A stretch of DNA of 64,000 nt from an uncultured Pelagibacteraceae bacterium (GTDB lineage: Bacteria > Pseudomonadota > Alphaproteobacteria > Pelagibacterales > Pelagibacteraceae). The DNA lies in contig CACNTB010000004.1 in assembly GCA_902623305.1 (NCBI GenBank), positions 1-64,000 on the forward strand. Reading direction: 5' to 3'. Positions 29,732 to 42,228 of the stretch are shown here, in pieces. A model generated the notes under the pieces. That model had not been told where the DNA came from. It was given only the letters and a program-made list of their open reading frames with translations, and made no database searches. The first letter of the stretch is position 1. Each line of letters begins with the position of its first letter. Made by a program: the position numbers and the translations under genes.

Positions 29732-31470
29732 TATTCTTTTCTAATTTGTTTTTCGTAAAAGTTTTTGTAAATCTCAGAACTACCAAGCAACTCAAAATGA
29801 TTTCCTTCTCCAGATATTTTTCCTTCATCTATAACATATATTTTATTTGCATTTAGAATTGTTGAAAGTCTATGAGCAATAACCACAGTTGTTCTACCTT
29901 TCGTTAGAAATTTAATAGCTTTTTGGATTTTATTTTCAGTTTCAGCATCCAAAGAAGACGTTGCCTCATCTAATAAAATAATTGGGCTTTTTTTTAATAT
30001 TGCTCTAGCTATTGATAATCTTTGTTTTTCACCACCTGAAAGCCTAATTCCGTTTTCTCCAATGAATGTTTCATACCCATTTGGCAATTTTTCTATAAAT
30101 TCATTTGCAAAAGAATATTTTGCTGCCTCCTCAATTTCTTTTTTTGATGCGTTTAAATTTGCATAAGAAATATTATTTAGGACTGTATCATCAAACAATG
30201 TTGTATCTTGGGAAACTAATGAAATATTTTTTCTGAGAGAATATAGCGAAGATTTATAAATAGATTGGTCATCAATTTTTATATCACCGCTATTCGAATC
30301 ATAAAACCTTGGTATAAGATTTAATATAGTGGATTTTCCAGCTCCACTGTGTCCAACCAATGCTGTCATTTTTTCTCCTGGTATATTTAAATTAATCGAT
30401 TTCAAAATTTGATTCTCTTTATTAGAATAATTAAAATTTACCATTTCAAAACTTATTTCTCCTTTGTTAATTTTTAGCTCTTGATTGTTCTCAGCATCCT
30501 TGATCTCTGGCTCATCATCAATAATAGGCAATACTCTTTTAGCAGCTCGTAGCCCTTGCTGAATAGCAATGTTTAACGTAGCTAAAGATCTAACTGGCTG
30601 ATAAGCTAACATCATTGCTGCTAAAAATGAAAAGAAGTTACTCACTTCAATTTCATTTTTTGCAATTAATTTAGATGAAAAATAAATTAGGAATGCAATC
30701 ATTATTCCAGTTAGAAATTCCATAATTGGTGACGCTCTAAAAAATACAATATTTATTTTTCTTTGGTAATTTTTTAGATCCTCAATATATTTATTTGCTC
30801 TTTCTTTTTCATAGTTTTCTTTTTGAAAAATTTTTGTTAATTTATGATTTTTAAATATTTCTATTAAGTAAGAATTTAAAACTCCAGTCTGATCCATTTG
30901 TTGGGTCGTAACCTTGCCAATTCTTTTTCCTAACGTTTTTGCCGCAATAGAAGCTAAAGGTATCATGATTATAGCAAATAAAGATAATTTCCAATTTTGA
31001 TAAAACATAACAGTTAATAGACCAATTAAAGTTAAAGTATCTTTGAATAGATTCAAAATTACAGTACTCACAAGATTAGTAATCATACCAACATCATTTG
31101 TTAGATTGGTTATGAATTTGCCTGAGTGTTTATTGTCTACTAGCTTTGTATCTGCTTTTATTAATGATGAGAACATGTCTACCTGCATATCTTTTTGCAC
31201 ATCAACAGATACACCCACCATTATTACTTTAGCCAAATATAATGATGCACCTTTGATAGTGAATGCCAAAATAATTGCGGCAGGTATCAATAACATTAAA
31301 TTTTTTTTTTGCTCTATAAATAATTGTTTAATTGCAGGATCTAATAAGTAGGCCACTGAAGATGTACTTCCAGCTAATAAAATTGAAAAAAAAACTGATA
31401 TTAGAATTCTCCTAACATATTTTTTTGTGTAACTATTGTACAACCTCTTTAGAATCTTGATATCACTCAT
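29731..31470 (-). CDS. msbA: Lipid A export ABC transporter (MsbA family)
   Basis: ABC TM plus NBD: GHSGAGKSTI, LSGGEKQRLSIARA, LLDEATSSLD; upstream of waaA. Confidence 0.88.
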   Translation of the reverse strand: MSDIKILKRLYNSYTKKYVRRILISVFFSILLAGSTSSVAYLLDPAIKQLFIEQKKNLMLLIPAAIILAFTIKGASLYLAKVIMVGVSVDVQKDMQVDMFSSLIKADTKLVDNKHSGKFITNLTNDVGMITNLVSTVILNLFKDTLTLIGLLTVMFYQNWKLSLFAIIMIPLASIAAKTLGKRIGKVTTQQMDQTGVLNSYLIEIFKNHKLTKIFQKENYEKERANKYIEDLKNYQRKINIVFFRASPIMEFLTGIMIAFLIYFSSKLIAKNEIEVSNFFSFLAAMMLAYQPVRSLATLNIAIQQGLRAAKRVLPIIDDEPEIKDAENNQELKINKGEISFEMVNFNYSNKENQILKSINLNIPGEKMTALVGHSGAGKSTILNLIPRFYDSNSGDIKIDDQSIYKSSLYSLRKNISLVSQDTTLFDDTVLNNISYANLNASKKEIEEAAKYSFANEFIEKLPNGYETFIGENGIRLSGGEKQRLSIARAILKKSPIILLDEATSSLDAETENKIQKAIKFLTKGRTTVVIAHRLSTILNANKIYVIDEGKISGEGNHFELLGSSEIYKNFYEKQIRKE

Positions 31471-31473
31471 GAT

Positions 31474-32337
31474 TTAGATTTTACCAATTATTAAAATAAA
31501 AAATACTAATAAACCTAAAAAATTATTAGATTTGAATTTTTTTAAACAATCTTCACTGCTTTCAACATTTATTTTTTTTAGTTGATAATAAAATAATTGA
31601 AAGAAAACGAAAATTAAACCAATAAAGTAGAAAATATTATAATTCAATAAAATTCCTGTTAATATTAAAATTGTAAAAAATATTGAGTAGCATAAGGTTA
31701 AGAAATTTTTTGGATTTTTTTTAAATTTAATCGATGTTGATTTCAGTCCTATTATTTCATCATCTCTGATATCTTGATACCCGTATATGCTGTCATATCC
31801 AAGTGTCCAGAATATGGCTCCAAAATATAAAATTAGTGGGATTATTTCTATTTCTTCTTTAACAGCTGTCCATCCAAGTATTATCCCATAATTAAAAGTA
31901 ATACCTAAAAATAATTGAGGCCAGTAAGTATAACGCTTCATCAGTGGATAGCTAAAGGCAAGTGGCATTGATCCTATGGCAAGTATTATGGTTAAATTAT
32001 TAAAATTTAATAAAATTATTAAAGCTAAAAAACATAATATTAAAGAGTATATAATTGCAACTTTTATAGAAATTTTACCTGATGCAACTGGCCTATTTTT
32101 TGTTCGAAATACTTTTGAGTCAAAATCTTTGTCAAAAATATCATTAACAATGCATCCGGCAGATCTCATTAAAACAGCCCCTAAAAAAAACAAATTTAAA
32201 ATAAAAATATATTCAATTACATTCTTGTTAAAATCATAAGCTATAGTTAGACCCCATGCACATGGCCAAAATAAAAGCATATAACCAATTGGTTTCTTTA
32301 ATCTGATTAATTCAATGAATAGTTTTAATTGGATCAT
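31474..32337 (-). CDS. ubiA: 4-hydroxybenzoate polyprenyltransferase
   Basis: RLKKPIGYMLLFWPCAWGL; CIVNDIFDKDFD; YDSIYGYQDIRDD. Confidence 0.92.
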   Translation of the reverse strand: MIQLKLFIELIRLKKPIGYMLLFWPCAWGLTIAYDFNKNVIEYIFILNLFFLGAVLMRSAGCIVNDIFDKDFDSKVFRTKNRPVASGKISIKVAIIYSLILCFLALIILLNFNNLTIILAIGSMPLAFSYPLMKRYTYWPQLFLGITFNYGIILGWTAVKEEIEIIPLILYFGAIFWTLGYDSIYGYQDIRDDEIIGLKSTSIKFKKNPKNFLTLCYSIFFTILILTGILLNYNIFYFIGLIFVFFQLFYYQLKKINVESSEDCLKKFKSNNFLGLLVFFILIIGKI

Positions 32338-32380
32338 AATTATTTACTTGTAAATAACAAAGGCTAGTTTCATAATCAAA

Positions 32381-32794
32381 TTGATTCGTATGAATATAGA
32401 TTACACTGTAACAGCATTGATGTTTCCTGCTATTCCATTATTAATGGGGGTTTATAGCAATAGGTTTCATTCACTTAGTATTCTTATCCGTCAGCTTCAT
32501 GATGAGCATGTATATGAAAAACATATACCGCCTGAATGGAAAAAGCAGTTTATTAATCTTAGTGGAAGAATAACTCTATTAAGATGGACTATACTGTTTG
32601 CTGCCTTTGGTTTTCTCTTTAATATGCTGACAGTATTTGCTTTGTATTTAGATGAAGTTTTCTTGGCTAGGGTAATTTTCGGATCTTGCTGTTTGTCTAT
32701 GATTATCTCTATAATTTTTTTTATAAGAGAAATTCAGATTTCAACCAATGCATTAAAACTTCATATGTCTGATATGGATGTTGATGTTAATTAG
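32381..32794 (+). CDS. DUF2721-family membrane protein
   Basis: NRFHSLSILIRQLHDEH; TM segments. Confidence 0.7.
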   Translation: MIRMNIDYTVTALMFPAIPLLMGVYSNRFHSLSILIRQLHDEHVYEKHIPPEWKKQFINLSGRITLLRWTILFAAFGFLFNMLTVFALYLDEVFLARVIFGSCCLSMIISIIFFIREIQISTNALKLHMSDMDVDVN

Positions 32795-33761
32795 GAATTA
32801 TTACAGCTGGACCTAAAATTTTTCTTCCTTCAAGATCCTGATGAGCTTTAATAACCTCTTCTAACTTGTACTTTTTAAAAATTTTAATTTTTACTTTTCC
32901 AGAACTTATTTTTTCAAACATTATTTTTGATGCTTCATCTAATTCTTCTCTTGATGAAAGGTATTGTTGCATAGATGGCCTAACAAGATAAAGACCTTTT
33001 GGTTGAATAACTTTTGGCACATTAATCTCTGACAAGGGTCCAGATGCATTTCCAAATGAAACCATCATTCCTCTTATCGCTAAACATTCAATTGATCCAT
33101 CTAAAGTATCTTTACCAACACCATCGTAGACAACAGGAACGCCTTCACCATTGGTGATTTCCAAAACTTTTTTTGCAAAATCTTCTTTATTGTAATTTAT
33201 TACATGATCATAACCATTTTCTTTTGCTATATTTACTTTTTCATCCGATCCAACTGTTCCTATAACAGTGCAACCTAAACTTTTTGCCCATTGTCCAAAA
33301 ATCTGACCAACACCACCAGCAGCTGCGTGGAATAAAATTGTTTCCCCTGATTTAACAGGATAAGTTTTATGTAAAAGATAAAAAGTTGTTAAACCTTTTG
33401 TCATTAAGGTTGCAGCAATTTCTAGTTCTATACCATCTGGCACTTTTACAAGATTTTTTGTTGGGTAATTTCTATGTGAAGAATAAGAGCCCAATGGAAT
33501 ACCAGCGTAAGAAATTTTCTCACCAACTTTAAAGTTTTTTACATTTTGACCAACGTCAGTAATAACTCCTGCACCCTCTAAACCTATACCAATCGGTAAT
33601 TTTAAGGGGTACAAACCTGATCGATGGTAAGTATCAATATAATTTAGACCAATAGCTTTTTGCTCTATTGTTACTTGGTCAGGACCAGGCTTATCTAGTA
33701 TTATATCTTTAACTTCTAATACTTCAGGTCCACCAGTTTTATTAATTTCTACGGTCTTCAT
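32787..33761 (-). CDS. Quinone oxidoreductase (zinc-independent MDR family)
   Basis: GPEVLEVKD, YHRSGLYPLKLPIGIGLEGAGVI, HAAAGGVGQI. Confidence 0.92.
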   Translation of the reverse strand: MKTVEINKTGGPEVLEVKDIILDKPGPDQVTIEQKAIGLNYIDTYHRSGLYPLKLPIGIGLEGAGVITDVGQNVKNFKVGEKISYAGIPLGSYSSHRNYPTKNLVKVPDGIELEIAATLMTKGLTTFYLLHKTYPVKSGETILFHAAAGGVGQIFGQWAKSLGCTVIGTVGSDEKVNIAKENGYDHVINYNKEDFAKKVLEITNGEGVPVVYDGVGKDTLDGSIECLAIRGMMVSFGNASGPLSEINVPKVIQPKGLYLVRPSMQQYLSSREELDEASKIMFEKISSGKVKIKIFKKYKLEEVIKAHQDLEGRKILGPAVIIPN

Positions 33762-33764
33762 AAT

Positions 33765-34601
33765 TTATTTTACAAATGTATCATTATGATAATCTTGAAC
33801 TGCTTGCAAGATTTCTGCTTTAGTATTCATTACAAAAGGTCCACCTCTAGCAATTTCTTCATTAATTGGCTTTCCAGAAATCAGTAAAAATTTTGCATCC
33901 GATTTAGCTTTCACGGTTAAATCCTCACCTCTAGTTAACAGTATTAAAGTACTATCTTTAACATTGTCATGTTTATTTTTGCCAATTTTGATTTCACCAT
34001 TAATCAAATAAATAAAACTATTATGAGTAGATGGTAATTTAAAATTAAATTCTTTATCTTTATTCAACTCAACATCAAAATAAACTGGCTCAACATTATG
34101 ACCTTTAACAGGGCCTTCTGCATTTTCAAATTTTCCAGCTATAGCTTTTACCTGTTTATCATCATCTTTATGAACACTCATTTTATCTGCATCAATATAA
34201 ATATATTCAGGCTTACTCATCTTTAGTTTGGCAGGCATATTTACCCATAACTGAAAACCATGAAGCTTACCTTCTTTCATTGCTGGCATTTCAGAATGTA
34301 TTATTCCACTACCTGTTTTCATCCATTGAACATCTCCTGCAGTCATTCTGCCTTCACCACCAGTGCTATCTTTATGTTCAAAATCTCCAGCTAACATGTA
34401 AGTAACTGTTTCAATTCCTCGATGTGGGTGGGGTGGAAAACCTGCAATATAATCTTCGCTATTTTCTGATCCAAACTCATCTAACATTAAAAATGGATCA
34501 AAGTAATTTGGCTCAACACCAATACTTCTCTTAAGTTTTACACCAGCACCATCTGATGCCTGAATGGGTTTTATAATTTTGCTTACTTCAATAGATTTCA
34601 T
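33765..34601 (-). CDS. Pirin family protein
   Basis: FDPFLMLDEFG; GFPPHPHRGIETVTYMLAG; GSGIIHSEMP. Confidence 0.95.
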   Translation of the reverse strand: MKSIEVSKIIKPIQASDGAGVKLKRSIGVEPNYFDPFLMLDEFGSENSEDYIAGFPPHPHRGIETVTYMLAGDFEHKDSTGGEGRMTAGDVQWMKTGSGIIHSEMPAMKEGKLHGFQLWVNMPAKLKMSKPEYIYIDADKMSVHKDDDKQVKAIAGKFENAEGPVKGHNVEPVYFDVELNKDKEFNFKLPSTHNSFIYLINGEIKIGKNKHDNVKDSTLILLTRGEDLTVKAKSDAKFLLISGKPINEEIARGGPFVMNTKAEILQAVQDYHNDTFVK

Positions 34602-34639
34602 AATTCAAAGAAATAGTAATTATATTTTATAATTCAATA

Positions 34640-35008
34640 TTATTTTTTATCTAAACTATAACCTCTCGCTCCATTTGCAATTAGGAACATAAAGCCACCT
34701 GCTAATGCAATATTTTTAAGAAAAGCTGTTAATTGCATTTGATCACTAAAATCATTATGAAAAATAAAAGCAGTAGAAATACAAAATAAAAATAATAATG
34801 CGGCAGCAATTTTTGTTTTATATCCAATTACGATAAGTATAGGGGCAACTATTTCAATAATAATTGCTGGTATGATCATAATGCCGGGTAAGCCGTAGCC
34901 ATCCATCCATTCAATTGTACCCTCATAATTATTAATTTTGAAAATTCCGTTTATAAAAAATAATACTGATATAAATATTCTGCCTAATAAATCTATAATA
35001 TTTGTCAT
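34640..35008 (-). CDS. DoxX family membrane protein
   Basis: LLGRIFISVLFFINGIFKI; four TM segments. Confidence 0.8.
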   Translation of the reverse strand: MTNIIDLLGRIFISVLFFINGIFKINNYEGTIEWMDGYGLPGIMIIPAIIIEIVAPILIVIGYKTKIAAALLFLFCISTAFIFHNDFSDQMQLTAFLKNIALAGGFMFLIANGARGYSLDKK

Positions 35009-35026
35009 TAAAATTTAATTTAACTC

Positions 35027-35215
35027 CTAACCACATCTATTACAACGAATTGTTGCAAACATATCATCCCAATCGTCTTCTTTTTCCTCAACATAATCCA
35101 TTAAACATCTTAATGCCTTTGATGTATCTGGTAGATCATATTTGTCAACAATTTGTTCTAACATTTTCTCTGAGTCAGAATATATTTCAAAAGAGATTTC
35201 TTTTTTTTCACTCAT
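35027..35215 (-). CDS. Small conserved-looking protein with C-terminal CNRCG
   Basis: MSEKKEISFEIYSDSEKMLEQIVDKYDLPDTSKALRCLMDYVEEKEDDWDDMFATIRCNRCG. Confidence 0.65.
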   Translation of the reverse strand: MSEKKEISFEIYSDSEKMLEQIVDKYDLPDTSKALRCLMDYVEEKEDDWDDMFATIRCNRCG

Positions 35216-35279
35216 ATTTAATCCTTTCAATTGAACAATATATTTTTAAATAACTTATGATATAAGCCAAATGAACGCT

Positions 35280-35942
35280 TCAAATTAAGGGCAGTAGCTC
35301 TGATAAATTTTTTATTTTATAATTTGGGTCGTAATCTAAATTATCGAAAATGCTTTGATTTCTATTTACCCAAATAGAATTGTAACCATAATTACCAGCA
35401 CCTGATACATCCCAAGTATTAGAACTTAAAAAAGCAATTTCATTCTTTTGAATTTTGTATTTCTTTATCGGAATATCATAAACTTTAGAGTCTGGTTTAT
35501 AAACCTCAACTTTTTCAATTGAAAAAATATCATCAAAAATATTTTCTAAATGATTTCTCTTAACTAATTCATTAAGAAGGGAAGGAGTGCCATTTGAAAG
35601 AATAGCAAGTTTAAACTCTTTTTCTTTAAGTGATTTTAAAACTTCAGGCACTTCTTTAAATGGTAAGAGAATTTTATAAAGGTTTAACAATTCATTTCTA
35701 ATTGAGGAATCTATTTCATAGACTTTCATTGATTTATCCAAACTATCCTCTGTCACTTGCCAAAAATCCTTATGACGTTTCATTAAACTTCTTAGCCAAG
35801 TATATTCTAATTGTGTAGTTCGCCAATAATTGGCGAAACTTTCCCACTTATCACCTATTTTATCTTTACATTTTTCAGCTGCTGAGTTTACATCAAATAA
35901 AGTGCCATAAGCATCAAAAATTATTGCTTTAATATTTTTCAT
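35280..35942 (-). CDS. Haloacid dehalogenase type II / HAD hydrolase
   Basis: KAIIFDAYGTLFDVNSA; LAILSNGTPS; SSNTWDVSGAGNYGY. Confidence 0.88.
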   Translation of the reverse strand: MKNIKAIIFDAYGTLFDVNSAAEKCKDKIGDKWESFANYWRTTQLEYTWLRSLMKRHKDFWQVTEDSLDKSMKVYEIDSSIRNELLNLYKILLPFKEVPEVLKSLKEKEFKLAILSNGTPSLLNELVKRNHLENIFDDIFSIEKVEVYKPDSKVYDIPIKKYKIQKNEIAFLSSNTWDVSGAGNYGYNSIWVNRNQSIFDNLDYDPNYKIKNLSELLPLI

Positions 35943-35958
35943 AAACTAACTTATCAAT

Positions 35959-36657
35959 ATGAGTAACATTAGATTATTTTATTCAAAAAGTTTATCTCTT
36001 AATTTGACTGACAAACTTGATAAATCTCAATCTCACTATGTTTCAAAAGTTATGAGATTAAAAGAGAAAGAAGTTTTTTCTCTTTTTAACAGTAGTGGAG
36101 AATGGGAAGCAAAAATCTTAAATATCACAAAAAATATCGTTGAATTTAATGTTACAAAACATTTAAGACAGAAGGAAAATTCCAAAGATCTTTGGCTGGC
36201 TTTTTCTCCAATCAAATCAAATTACCTTAATTTCATGATCCAAAAAGCTACAGAGCTTGGTGTAACTAAGTTTTTACCAGTCATCTTTGAAAGAACGATT
36301 GTTAGAAAAATAAATAAAGACAGATTGGAAAAAGTAATTATAGAAGCTACTGAACAATCAAACAGAATAATAGTTCCAATAATTGAGGAGCCTCAGAAAT
36401 TAAAAAATTTTTTAAGCAATGAAATGGATTTAATATTTACCGATTTAAATACTACTAATACAAAAATTGATCTTAAAAAGTTAACTTCAAAACCTACGTG
36501 CGTAATTATAGGACCTGAAGGAGATTTTTCTGAGGAGGAAAGGGAAGAGATTGTTAAATTTAATGGTGTCCAGCCTATCAAAATCAATGAAAATATCTTA
36601 AGATCTGAAACAGCTGTAATTTCTGCTCTATCGATCATAAATTACGCTATTAATTGA
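35959..36657 (+). CDS. rsmE: 16S rRNA (uracil(1498)-N(3))-methyltransferase
   Basis: QSHYVSKVMRLK; QKATELGVTKFLPV; IIGPEGDFSEEE; LGxxILR-like ENILRSETA. Confidence 0.93.
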   Translation: MSNIRLFYSKSLSLNLTDKLDKSQSHYVSKVMRLKEKEVFSLFNSSGEWEAKILNITKNIVEFNVTKHLRQKENSKDLWLAFSPIKSNYLNFMIQKATELGVTKFLPVIFERTIVRKINKDRLEKVIIEATEQSNRIIVPIIEEPQKLKNFLSNEMDLIFTDLNTTNTKIDLKKLTSKPTCVIIGPEGDFSEEEREEIVKFNGVQPIKINENILRSETAVISALSIINYAIN

Positions 36658-36698
36658 TATTTTGTCGCTAAAAGTAAAAGTGTATTTTTTTAAAAGAC

Positions 36699-36712
36699 AC
36701 TCTATATAGAGT
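36699..36712. promoter_or_regulatory. Perfect 14-bp palindrome immediately upstream of coxB
   Basis: ACTCTATATAGAGT ends 8 nt before the coxB ATG. Confidence 0.4.
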
Positions 36713-36719
36713 AAAAAAA

Positions 36720-39171
<2,452 letters not shown>

Positions 39172-39203
39172 AAATTAATTTAAATTTTTTAACTTTAAAA
39201 TTA

Positions 39204-40115
39204 ATGATTAAGTCTAAATTAAAAAACAGAAATTTAAGTCAAGAAGACGCTTTTAATTTATCTGAATTGTTTAAATTAATGAAGCCAAGAGTTATGTCTT
39301 TGGTTATATTTACTTGCGCAGTTGGCTTATTAATGGCTCCAAACATTATCCCAACAAAGGATGCTATAATTGGAATTATTTTAGTTTCAATTGGAGCAGG
39401 AGCGGCTGGGGCTTTAAATATGTGGTATGAGTCTGATCTTGATGCACTAATGACAAGAACTTGTCTTAGACCAATACCCACAGGTAAGGTTAATAAAAAT
39501 CAAGCCCTAGTTTTTGGAATTTCTCTTTCAATATTTTCTGTAATTGCACTAGATTTTTACTCAAATAGAATATCAGCTGCTTTATTATTGTTTACTATTT
39601 TGTTTTATGTTTTAGTTTATACAATTTGGTTGAAGAGAAAAACTCCACAAAATATTGTTATTGGTGGTGCGGCTGGAGCATTGCCACCTGTTATTGGCTG
39701 GACTATAGCTACTAATTCTCTTTCTTTAGAGCCAATTACATTCTTTCTAATTATATTTTTTTGGACCCCTTCACACTTCTGGGCTTTAAGTTTGTATAAG
39801 TCTGATGATTATAAGAAAGCAAAAATACCAATGCTTCCACTTACTGATGGTGTTCAGAGCACAAAGTTAAATATATTTATTTATTCTTTACTGATGCTAC
39901 CAGTAGTTATTATGCCATATTCTATCGGGTTTGTTGGTTTAGCGTTTTTAATACCATCTTTAATTTTGACAATTTATTATAATTATTTATGTTTTGAACT
40001 TTATAAATTTAAGAAAAACAAATTTGATGCAAAAAAAGCTAAAACAATATTTGGATATTCAATTTTATATTTATTCTTAATATTTGTTCTTTTTTTAATA
40101 GATAAAATTTTATGA
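39204..40115 (+). CDS. ctaB: Protoheme IX farnesyltransferase (heme O synthase)
   Basis: LMKPRVMSLVIFT; NMWYESDLDALMTRT; WTPSHFWALSL. Confidence 0.96.
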   Translation: MIKSKLKNRNLSQEDAFNLSELFKLMKPRVMSLVIFTCAVGLLMAPNIIPTKDAIIGIILVSIGAGAAGALNMWYESDLDALMTRTCLRPIPTGKVNKNQALVFGISLSIFSVIALDFYSNRISAALLLFTILFYVLVYTIWLKRKTPQNIVIGGAAGALPPVIGWTIATNSLSLEPITFFLIIFFWTPSHFWALSLYKSDDYKKAKIPMLPLTDGVQSTKLNIFIYSLLMLPVVIMPYSIGFVGLAFLIPSLILTIYYNYLCFELYKFKKNKFDAKKAKTIFGYSILYLFLIFVLFLIDKIL

Positions 40116-40237
40116 TAACACCTGATAAGAAAACAAAGAAAAAAAATATAATAACAGCAATAGCAATATTAGCATTTATGGTTTTTTTATTTGTTTTTAC
40201 TCTTTATAACGTTGGAGTATTTGATAGGCAGATATGA
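40112..40237 (+). CDS. 41-aa single-TM small protein, CoxF-like (not in ORF track)
   Basis: MITPDKKTKKKNIITAIAILAFMVFLFVFTLYNVGVFDRQI*; ATGA overlaps with both ctaB stop and ctaG start. Confidence 0.7.
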   Translation: MITPDKKTKKKNIITAIAILAFMVFLFVFTLYNVGVFDRQI

Positions 40238-40767
40238 TTAAAGGCAAAACATTAACCCCAATATTATTAGCAGGAATTTTTGTTCTGATGTTAGGTTTGT
40301 CATTTGCTACAGTACCTTTGTATGATTTATTTTGTAGGGTAACAGGATTTGGTGGAACGACACAGGTTTCGAAAGAAGCTCCAAATATAGTATTAGATAA
40401 AGTAGTAAGTGTTAGGTTTGATACAAATGTAAACAATCTAGAATGGGATTTTAAAGCTAAATCAAATGTAATTGATGTTAAAGTTGGTCAGGTTAACAGA
40501 ATAGAGTTTGAGGTAGAAAACTATGGCAACGACACTACTTTTGGAGTAGCGAGCTTTAATGTTTCACCTGCTAGTTTTGGTAAATATTACAGCAAACTAG
40601 GATGTTTTTGCTTTGAAAAACAAAAGTTGAAGGCTGGTGAGAAAGCTACTTACGTAATGACTTTTTATTTAGATCCTGAATTAGTAAATGATCCGACGAC
40701 AAAAAATCTACAAGATGTAACTATGTCGTACACTTTTTTCTCGACAGATTACTATAAACAATCATAA
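40234..40767 (+). CDS. ctaG: Cytochrome c oxidase assembly protein CtaG/Cox11
   Basis: VPLYDLFCRVTGFGGTTQ; CFCFEKQKLKAGE. Confidence 0.95.
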   Translation: MIKGKTLTPILLAGIFVLMLGLSFATVPLYDLFCRVTGFGGTTQVSKEAPNIVLDKVVSVRFDTNVNNLEWDFKAKSNVIDVKVGQVNRIEFEVENYGNDTTFGVASFNVSPASFGKYYSKLGCFCFEKQKLKAGEKATYVMTFYLDPELVNDPTTKNLQDVTMSYTFFSTDYYKQS

Positions 40768-40776
40768 TCACGAAAA

Positions 40777-41565
40777 ATGTCAGCGGAAAAAAAACACGAT
40801 TATCATTTAGTTGATCCAAGTCCTTGGCCAATTTATACATCTTTTGCATGCTTAGTATTAGCAATCGGTACAATTTTTTATATGCACAATGATGTATCAT
40901 GGGGGATGTATCTAGGTTTAGCATTATTAATTTACGGGGCTTACATGTGGTTTAGAGATGTCGTAATTGAAGCAGAACATCAAGGTCATCACACTCCTGT
41001 CGTTCAAATACATCATAGATATGGAATGACATTGTTTATTGCTTCAGAGGTAATGTTTTTTGTTGCATGGTTCTGGGCATACTTTGATATAAGTTTATTT
41101 CCAAATGAATTTGTAGGAAATGTATGGCCACCAAAAGATATTGAAACTTTTGATCCATGGGACATCCCATTAATCAATACTTTAGTATTACTACTTTCTG
41201 GAACGACAGTAACTTGGGCTCATCACTCTTTATTAGAGGATGATAGAAAAGGCTTTATACAAGGATTAACTTTAACTGTTATTTTGGGTTTCTTTTTTAC
41301 TTTGTTGCAAGCATATGAGTATCATCACGCTACTTTTACTTATTCTGGTCATATTTATGGGGCAGTTTTTTATATGGCAACAGGTTTTCATGGTTTCCAT
41401 GTTATTGTTGGAACAATATTTTTAGCCGTATGCTTGTGGAGAGGTAGACTTGGTCACTTTACTAAAGACCATCATTTTGGATTCGAAGCAGCTGCTTGGT
41501 ACTGGCATTTTGTTGACGTAGTTTGGCTATTTTTATTTGCTGCAATTTATATTTGGGGAAGTTAA
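40777..41565 (+). CDS. coxC: Cytochrome c oxidase subunit III
   Basis: HDYHLVDPSPWPIYTS; SEVMFFVAWFWAYF; WYWHFVDVVWLFLF. Confidence 0.97.
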   Translation: MSAEKKHDYHLVDPSPWPIYTSFACLVLAIGTIFYMHNDVSWGMYLGLALLIYGAYMWFRDVVIEAEHQGHHTPVVQIHHRYGMTLFIASEVMFFVAWFWAYFDISLFPNEFVGNVWPPKDIETFDPWDIPLINTLVLLLSGTTVTWAHHSLLEDDRKGFIQGLTLTVILGFFFTLLQAYEYHHATFTYSGHIYGAVFYMATGFHGFHVIVGTIFLAVCLWRGRLGHFTKDHHFGFEAAAWYWHFVDVVWLFLFAAIYIWGS

Positions 41566-41574
41566 TATTTATCC

Positions 41575-42228
41575 TTGAAGAATAAAATACTATTTTCAGT
41601 TTTTGTTTATTTTATTATTTTAACCCTGCTCTCTCTTGGGTTTTGGCAAATTTATAGATTAAATTGGAAATTAGAGTTAATTGAGCAAATAGAAAATTCT
41701 TTAAAAAATGACCCTGTAGAATTATCTAACATTGAAAAAAAAAACTATCTTAGAATAAAAACAAGAGGAGTTATTGATTTTGATAAACAAATTTACTTAT
41801 ATAATTTAAATGATAATGGCAAACCTGGATTTGAAGTAATTAATCCAATTAAAATTGATGATGAAAATTACTTAATGAATAGAGGATGGATACCTTTTGA
41901 AAAAAAAGATTTACCCGAAATAAATTTAGTTGATCAAAATCAGATAGTTGGCACTCTTATGCTACAAACTAAACCAAGTACATTTAAGCCAGAAAACGAA
42001 ATTGATAAAAATTATTGGTTTACTTTGGATAGAGAAGATATTTTAAAATTCACTGGAAGAAATTTTTCACAGTATGTTATTTATTTAAACGGTGATTATA
42101 AAATTCCAAAACCAAGAGTGATTACTGCTAAAATTTCAAATAATCATAAGAAGTATGCAATTACCTGGTTTTCTATGGCGATTTCAATCCTTTTAATATA
42201 TTTATATTTTAGGAAAAAAAATTATTAA
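41575..42228 (+). CDS. SURF1 family cytochrome oxidase assembly protein (TTG start)
   Basis: LGFWQIYRLNWKLELI; LMNRGWIPF; position after coxC. Confidence 0.88.
   Translation: MKNKILFSVFVYFIILTLLSLGFWQIYRLNWKLELIEQIENSLKNDPVELSNIEKKNYLRIKTRGVIDFDKQIYLYNLNDNGKPGFEVINPIKIDDENYLMNRGWIPFEKKDLPEINLVDQNQIVGTLMLQTKPSTFKPENEIDKNYWFTLDREDILKFTGRNFSQYVIYLNGDYKIPKPRVITAKISNNHKKYAITWFSMAISILLIYLYFRKKNY

Noticed and set aside
39172-39203. AT-rich inverted repeat between coxA and ctaB as terminator
   Set aside because: Weak A/T-only pairing, expected by chance at this base composition.
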